Below, one piece after another: positions 7,109 to 9,007 of a stretch of DNA of 9,007 nucleotides. Source of the stretch: an uncultured Erysipelotrichaceae bacterium (GTDB lineage Bacteria > Bacillota_I > Bacilli_A > Erysipelotrichales > Erysipelotrichaceae); assembly GCA_902795525.1 (NCBI GenBank), contig CADBLN010000138.1, positions 1 through 9,007 on the forward strand, read 5' to 3'. Each line of letters starts with the position of its first letter. Position 1 is the stretch's first letter. A program made the translations under genes and the position numbers. A model generated the notes under the pieces. The model was not told the DNA's origin. It saw only the letters and a program-made list of their open reading frames with translations, and did no database searches.

Positions 7109-7114
7109 ATTGAC

Positions 7115-8263
7115 ATGAATAATCAGAATAATTTTTTGATGAATATTTCTGTACTTTATCGCTTTACGCAAAAGTACTTCGACAAACATTTGACTCCATA
7201 TGGAATAGGTTCTGGTCAAATGATTTTTTTACTTTTGATAAATGAGCATGAAGGCATTTCGATGCAACAGCTTACCTCACTAGGAGATTTTGATAAAGGA
7301 ACAACTACAAAAAGTATTCAAAAACTTGCTGAAGAGGGCTATATCGAAATAAAAAGTGCGGAAGAGGACAAACGTGTCAAAAGATTATACACTACTAAAA
7401 AAACAGGTGAGATTATTAATGAACTATATCAAGTAAGAAATGAATTAACCAATCAACTTACTGTTGGAATGAATAATGAGGAAGTTGAGGAACAACTTAA
7501 ATTTCTTCAATTAATCACTAATAATGCCAGGGCAGCAGAACCTGAGGAGAATTATTCACAGGTTAGAATTGCTGGAATACAGAAACTAACCTTGCTTGAT
7601 TTTCCAGGCCAGGTAGCCTGTACAATCTTTACAGCAGGTTGCAATATGAAGTGCCCATTCTGTCATAATAGGGATTTGGTTTTTATACCGGAAAACTTTG
7701 AGTTTATTAACCCGGAGGATATTATTGATCTCTTAAAGAAAAGGCAAGGTATACTCGATGGTGTAGCTATCACCGGCGGGGAACCATTGCTCCAGGCAGG
7801 ACTTAAAGATTTTATCCAAAACATTAAGGATCTGGGCTTTAAAGTTAAACTAGACACAAATGGTATGTTCCCAGAAAAATTGAAGGACATTGTGGAATCG
7901 GGACTGATTGATTATGTTGCTATGGACATCAAAAATGTTCCTGAAAAGTACGCAACAACAATTGGTCTTCCAGACAGTAACTTCAAACTAAATTCAATTC
8001 AACAATCAATGGAGTATCTATTGTCTAATGCCATTGATTATGAATTTAGAACTACAGTAGTCAAAGAGCTTCATACGATTGAAGACTTGAAAGAGATTGC
8101 CAAGATGCTTAAGGGGGCAAAGCATTACTATCTACAACAGTTTATTGATAGTGGTAGATGTATAGAGGAAGGGTTCACAGCTTACTCTAAGGACGAAATG
8201 AAAGAAATCTGTGAAGAATTAAAAACAATTTTACCAGTTACAGAATTAAGAGGAATTAATTAG
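7115..8263 (+). CDS. nrdG: MarR-type regulator fused to radical-SAM anaerobic ribonucleotide reductase activase (NrdG2 type)
   Basis: One uninterrupted 382-aa reading frame with two domains. Residues 1 to about 138 are MarR-like: dimerisation helices flank a winged helix at about 49-93 (ISMQQLTSLGDFDKGTTTKSI, then LAEEGYIEI), with the wing motif EEDKR (83-87) keeping the family's Asp and Arg. A short linker (about 138-150, AEPEEN) leads to a radical-SAM domain. IAGIQKLTLLDFPG (152-165) is the typical NrdG2 opening. The [4Fe-4S] cysteines C176, C180 and C183 form CNMKCPFC, and the SAM-binding GGEP is at 221-224. LDTNG (246-250) and AMDIK (269-273) follow. The activase would use SAM to install the glycyl radical on NrdD. 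The gene lies first in its operon, behind a good promoter with overlapping palindromes, and 13 nt before nrdD. Ordinary activases of this type have about 230 residues and no DNA-binding part. Both domain calls are firm; self-regulation is inferred. Confidence 0.92.
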   Translation: MNNQNNFLMNISVLYRFTQKYFDKHLTPYGIGSGQMIFLLLINEHEGISMQQLTSLGDFDKGTTTKSIQKLAEEGYIEIKSAEEDKRVKRLYTTKKTGEIINELYQVRNELTNQLTVGMNNEEVEEQLKFLQLITNNARAAEPEENYSQVRIAGIQKLTLLDFPGQVACTIFTAGCNMKCPFCHNRDLVFIPENFEFINPEDIIDLLKKRQGILDGVAITGGEPLLQAGLKDFIQNIKDLGFKVKLDTNGMFPEKLKDIVESGLIDYVAMDIKNVPEKYATTIGLPDSNFKLNSIQQSMEYLLSNAIDYEFRTTVVKELHTIEDLKEIAKMLKGAKHYYLQQFIDSGRCIEEGFTAYSKDEMKEICEELKTILPVTELRGIN

Positions 8264-8276
8264 AAAGGAAGTAATT

Positions 8277-9007
8277 ATGTATCAAGTAGTAAAAAGAGAC
8301 GGCGATGTAGTAGAATTTAACATTAGTAAGATTTCAACAGCTTTACAAAAGGCTTTTGAAGCGACAGGGAGAGAATCTCATCCATCAGTAATTGACATGT
8401 TAGCTTTAAAGGTAACTAGTGATTTTGAACCAAAAGTTAAAGATGGCAAGATTGGGGTTGAAGATATTCAAGATAGCGCAGAAGCTGTTTTGATTCAAGC
8501 AGGATATAATGATGTAGCTAAGAATTATATCTTATATCGTAAACAACGTGAAAAAATCAGAAACATGAATGCTACAATGCTAGACTACAAAGAACTAGTA
8601 AATAGCTATGTAAAGGCTTTGGACTGGCGTGTAAAAGAAAACTCAACAGTTACTTATTCTGTTGGTGGTTTGATTCTGAGCAATAGTGGTGCTATTACCG
8701 CTAACTATTGGTTAAGTGAGATTTATGATCAAGAAATCGCAAATGCTCATAGAAATGGTGATGTTCATATTCATGACTTAAGCATGTTAACTGGTTATTG
8801 TGCCGGTTGGTCACTAAAACAACTTATCCAAGAAGGCCTTGGCGGTGTTGTAGGTAAGATAACCAGTGCTCCAGCAGCACATTTATCAACATTGTGTAAT
8901 CAAATGGTTAACTTCCTAGGTATTATGCAAAATGAATGGGCTGGTGCTCAGGCATTCTCAAGCTTTGATACATATTTGGCACCATTTGTTAAAGTGGATA
9001 ATTTATC
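8277..9007 (+). CDS. nrdD: Anaerobic (class III) ribonucleoside-triphosphate reductase NrdD, 3' end missing
   Basis: The first 243 residues of the oxygen-sensitive glycyl-radical enzyme that reduces ribonucleotides to deoxyribonucleotides without oxygen. Residues 3 to about 92 form the allosteric ATP-cone (VVKRDGDVVEFNISKI, then NYILYRKQRE). The catalytic barrel begins near 95. NrdD landmarks are NGDVHIHDLSMLTGYCAGWS (160-179, with the conserved C175), LIQEGLGG (183-190) and WAGAQAFSSFDTYLAPFV (221-238). The C-terminal zinc-binding cysteines and the glycyl-radical loop lie beyond the right edge, so activity cannot be judged; the family is about 700 residues long. AAAGGAA (8264-8270) precedes the ATG at 8277 with a 6-nt spacing, and the fused activase gene ends 13 nt upstream, so the two are co-transcribed. 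In many bacteria nrdD comes before nrdG; here the order is reversed. Confidence 0.95.
   Translation, partial: MYQVVKRDGDVVEFNISKISTALQKAFEATGRESHPSVIDMLALKVTSDFEPKVKDGKIGVEDIQDSAEAVLIQAGYNDVAKNYILYRKQREKIRNMNATMLDYKELVNSYVKALDWRVKENSTVTYSVGGLILSNSGAITANYWLSEIYDQEIANAHRNGDVHIHDLSMLTGYCAGWSLKQLIQEGLGGVVGKITSAPAAHLSTLCNQMVNFLGIMQNEWAGAQAFSSFDTYLAPFVKVDNL

Larger units (their letters stand above)
6797..7114. other. Gene-free region between the opp and nrd operons
   Basis: These 318 bases hold no convincing gene on either strand. A reading frame on the - strand starting at 7219 enters from inside the next gene and has no recognisable protein. The region contains the opp terminator, then a middle part (about 6861-6995) that includes some locally GC-richer patches, with short direct and inverted repeats, and finally the promoter, candidate operators and ribosome site of the nrd operon. 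GCTGGT occurs twice at 6939-6944 and 6952-6957. No known riboswitch was recognised, and I found no NrdR box pair of the form ACACWATATATWGTGT. Confidence 0.7.

Noticed and set aside
6797..7114. CRISPR array, tRNA or riboswitch in the gene-free region
   Set aside because: The repeats are only 9-13 bp and irregularly spaced, and I saw no cloverleaf, no known riboswitch core and no terminator before the nrd start.
6974..7219. 81-aa open frame on the - strand across the nrd promoter
   Set aside because: It starts inside the MarR coding region, crosses the promoter and operators, and resembles no protein family I know.

Overview
The window is AT-rich, densely packed bacterial DNA with every complete gene on the + strand, clear Shine-Dalgarno sites and normal TGG tryptophan codons. 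It reads like a low-GC Firmicute, and an anaerobe or facultative anaerobe because it encodes the oxygen-sensitive class III ribonucleotide reductase. The oligopeptide permease resembles the streptococcal Ami type. Its oversized ATPases, and a membrane tail of a type I associate with small Firmicute membrane proteins, make an Erysipelotrichia-like host plausible. That placement is inference.

Region 1 (1-6796) is an opp/ami-type oligopeptide ABC transporter operon: oppB (5' end outside the window), oppC, oppD, oppF, then a membrane-anchored protein with the layout of an ApbE flavin transferase but altered key residues. Gaps are 13 nt or less, and a strong hairpin terminator overlaps the last stop codon. 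No peptide-binding protein (OppA) is in view; it may lie upstream or elsewhere. Both ATPases are modified. OppD carries about 230 extra, largely coiled-coil residues between Walker A and the Q-loop. OppF ends in two predicted membrane helices. Both have lost the C-terminal cysteine motif common in this family.

Region 2 (6797-7114) is gene-free. After the terminator it holds a 13-bp direct repeat whose copies start 120 bp apart, an imperfect inverted repeat, a tandem TTTGTGAAA repeat, a good sigma-A type promoter (TTGATT-17-TATAAT), a palindrome over its -10 box, and a small hairpin near the predicted transcript start.

Region 3 (7115-9007) is an anaerobic nucleotide-reduction operon. The first gene encodes a MarR-type winged-helix domain fused in one frame to a radical-SAM NrdG2-type activase. 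Thirteen nucleotides later nrdD begins (class III ribonucleotide reductase with ATP-cone) and runs off the right edge. The most interesting hypothesis here is that the NrdD activase is also a DNA-binding regulator of its own operon, acting at the palindromes around its promoter.
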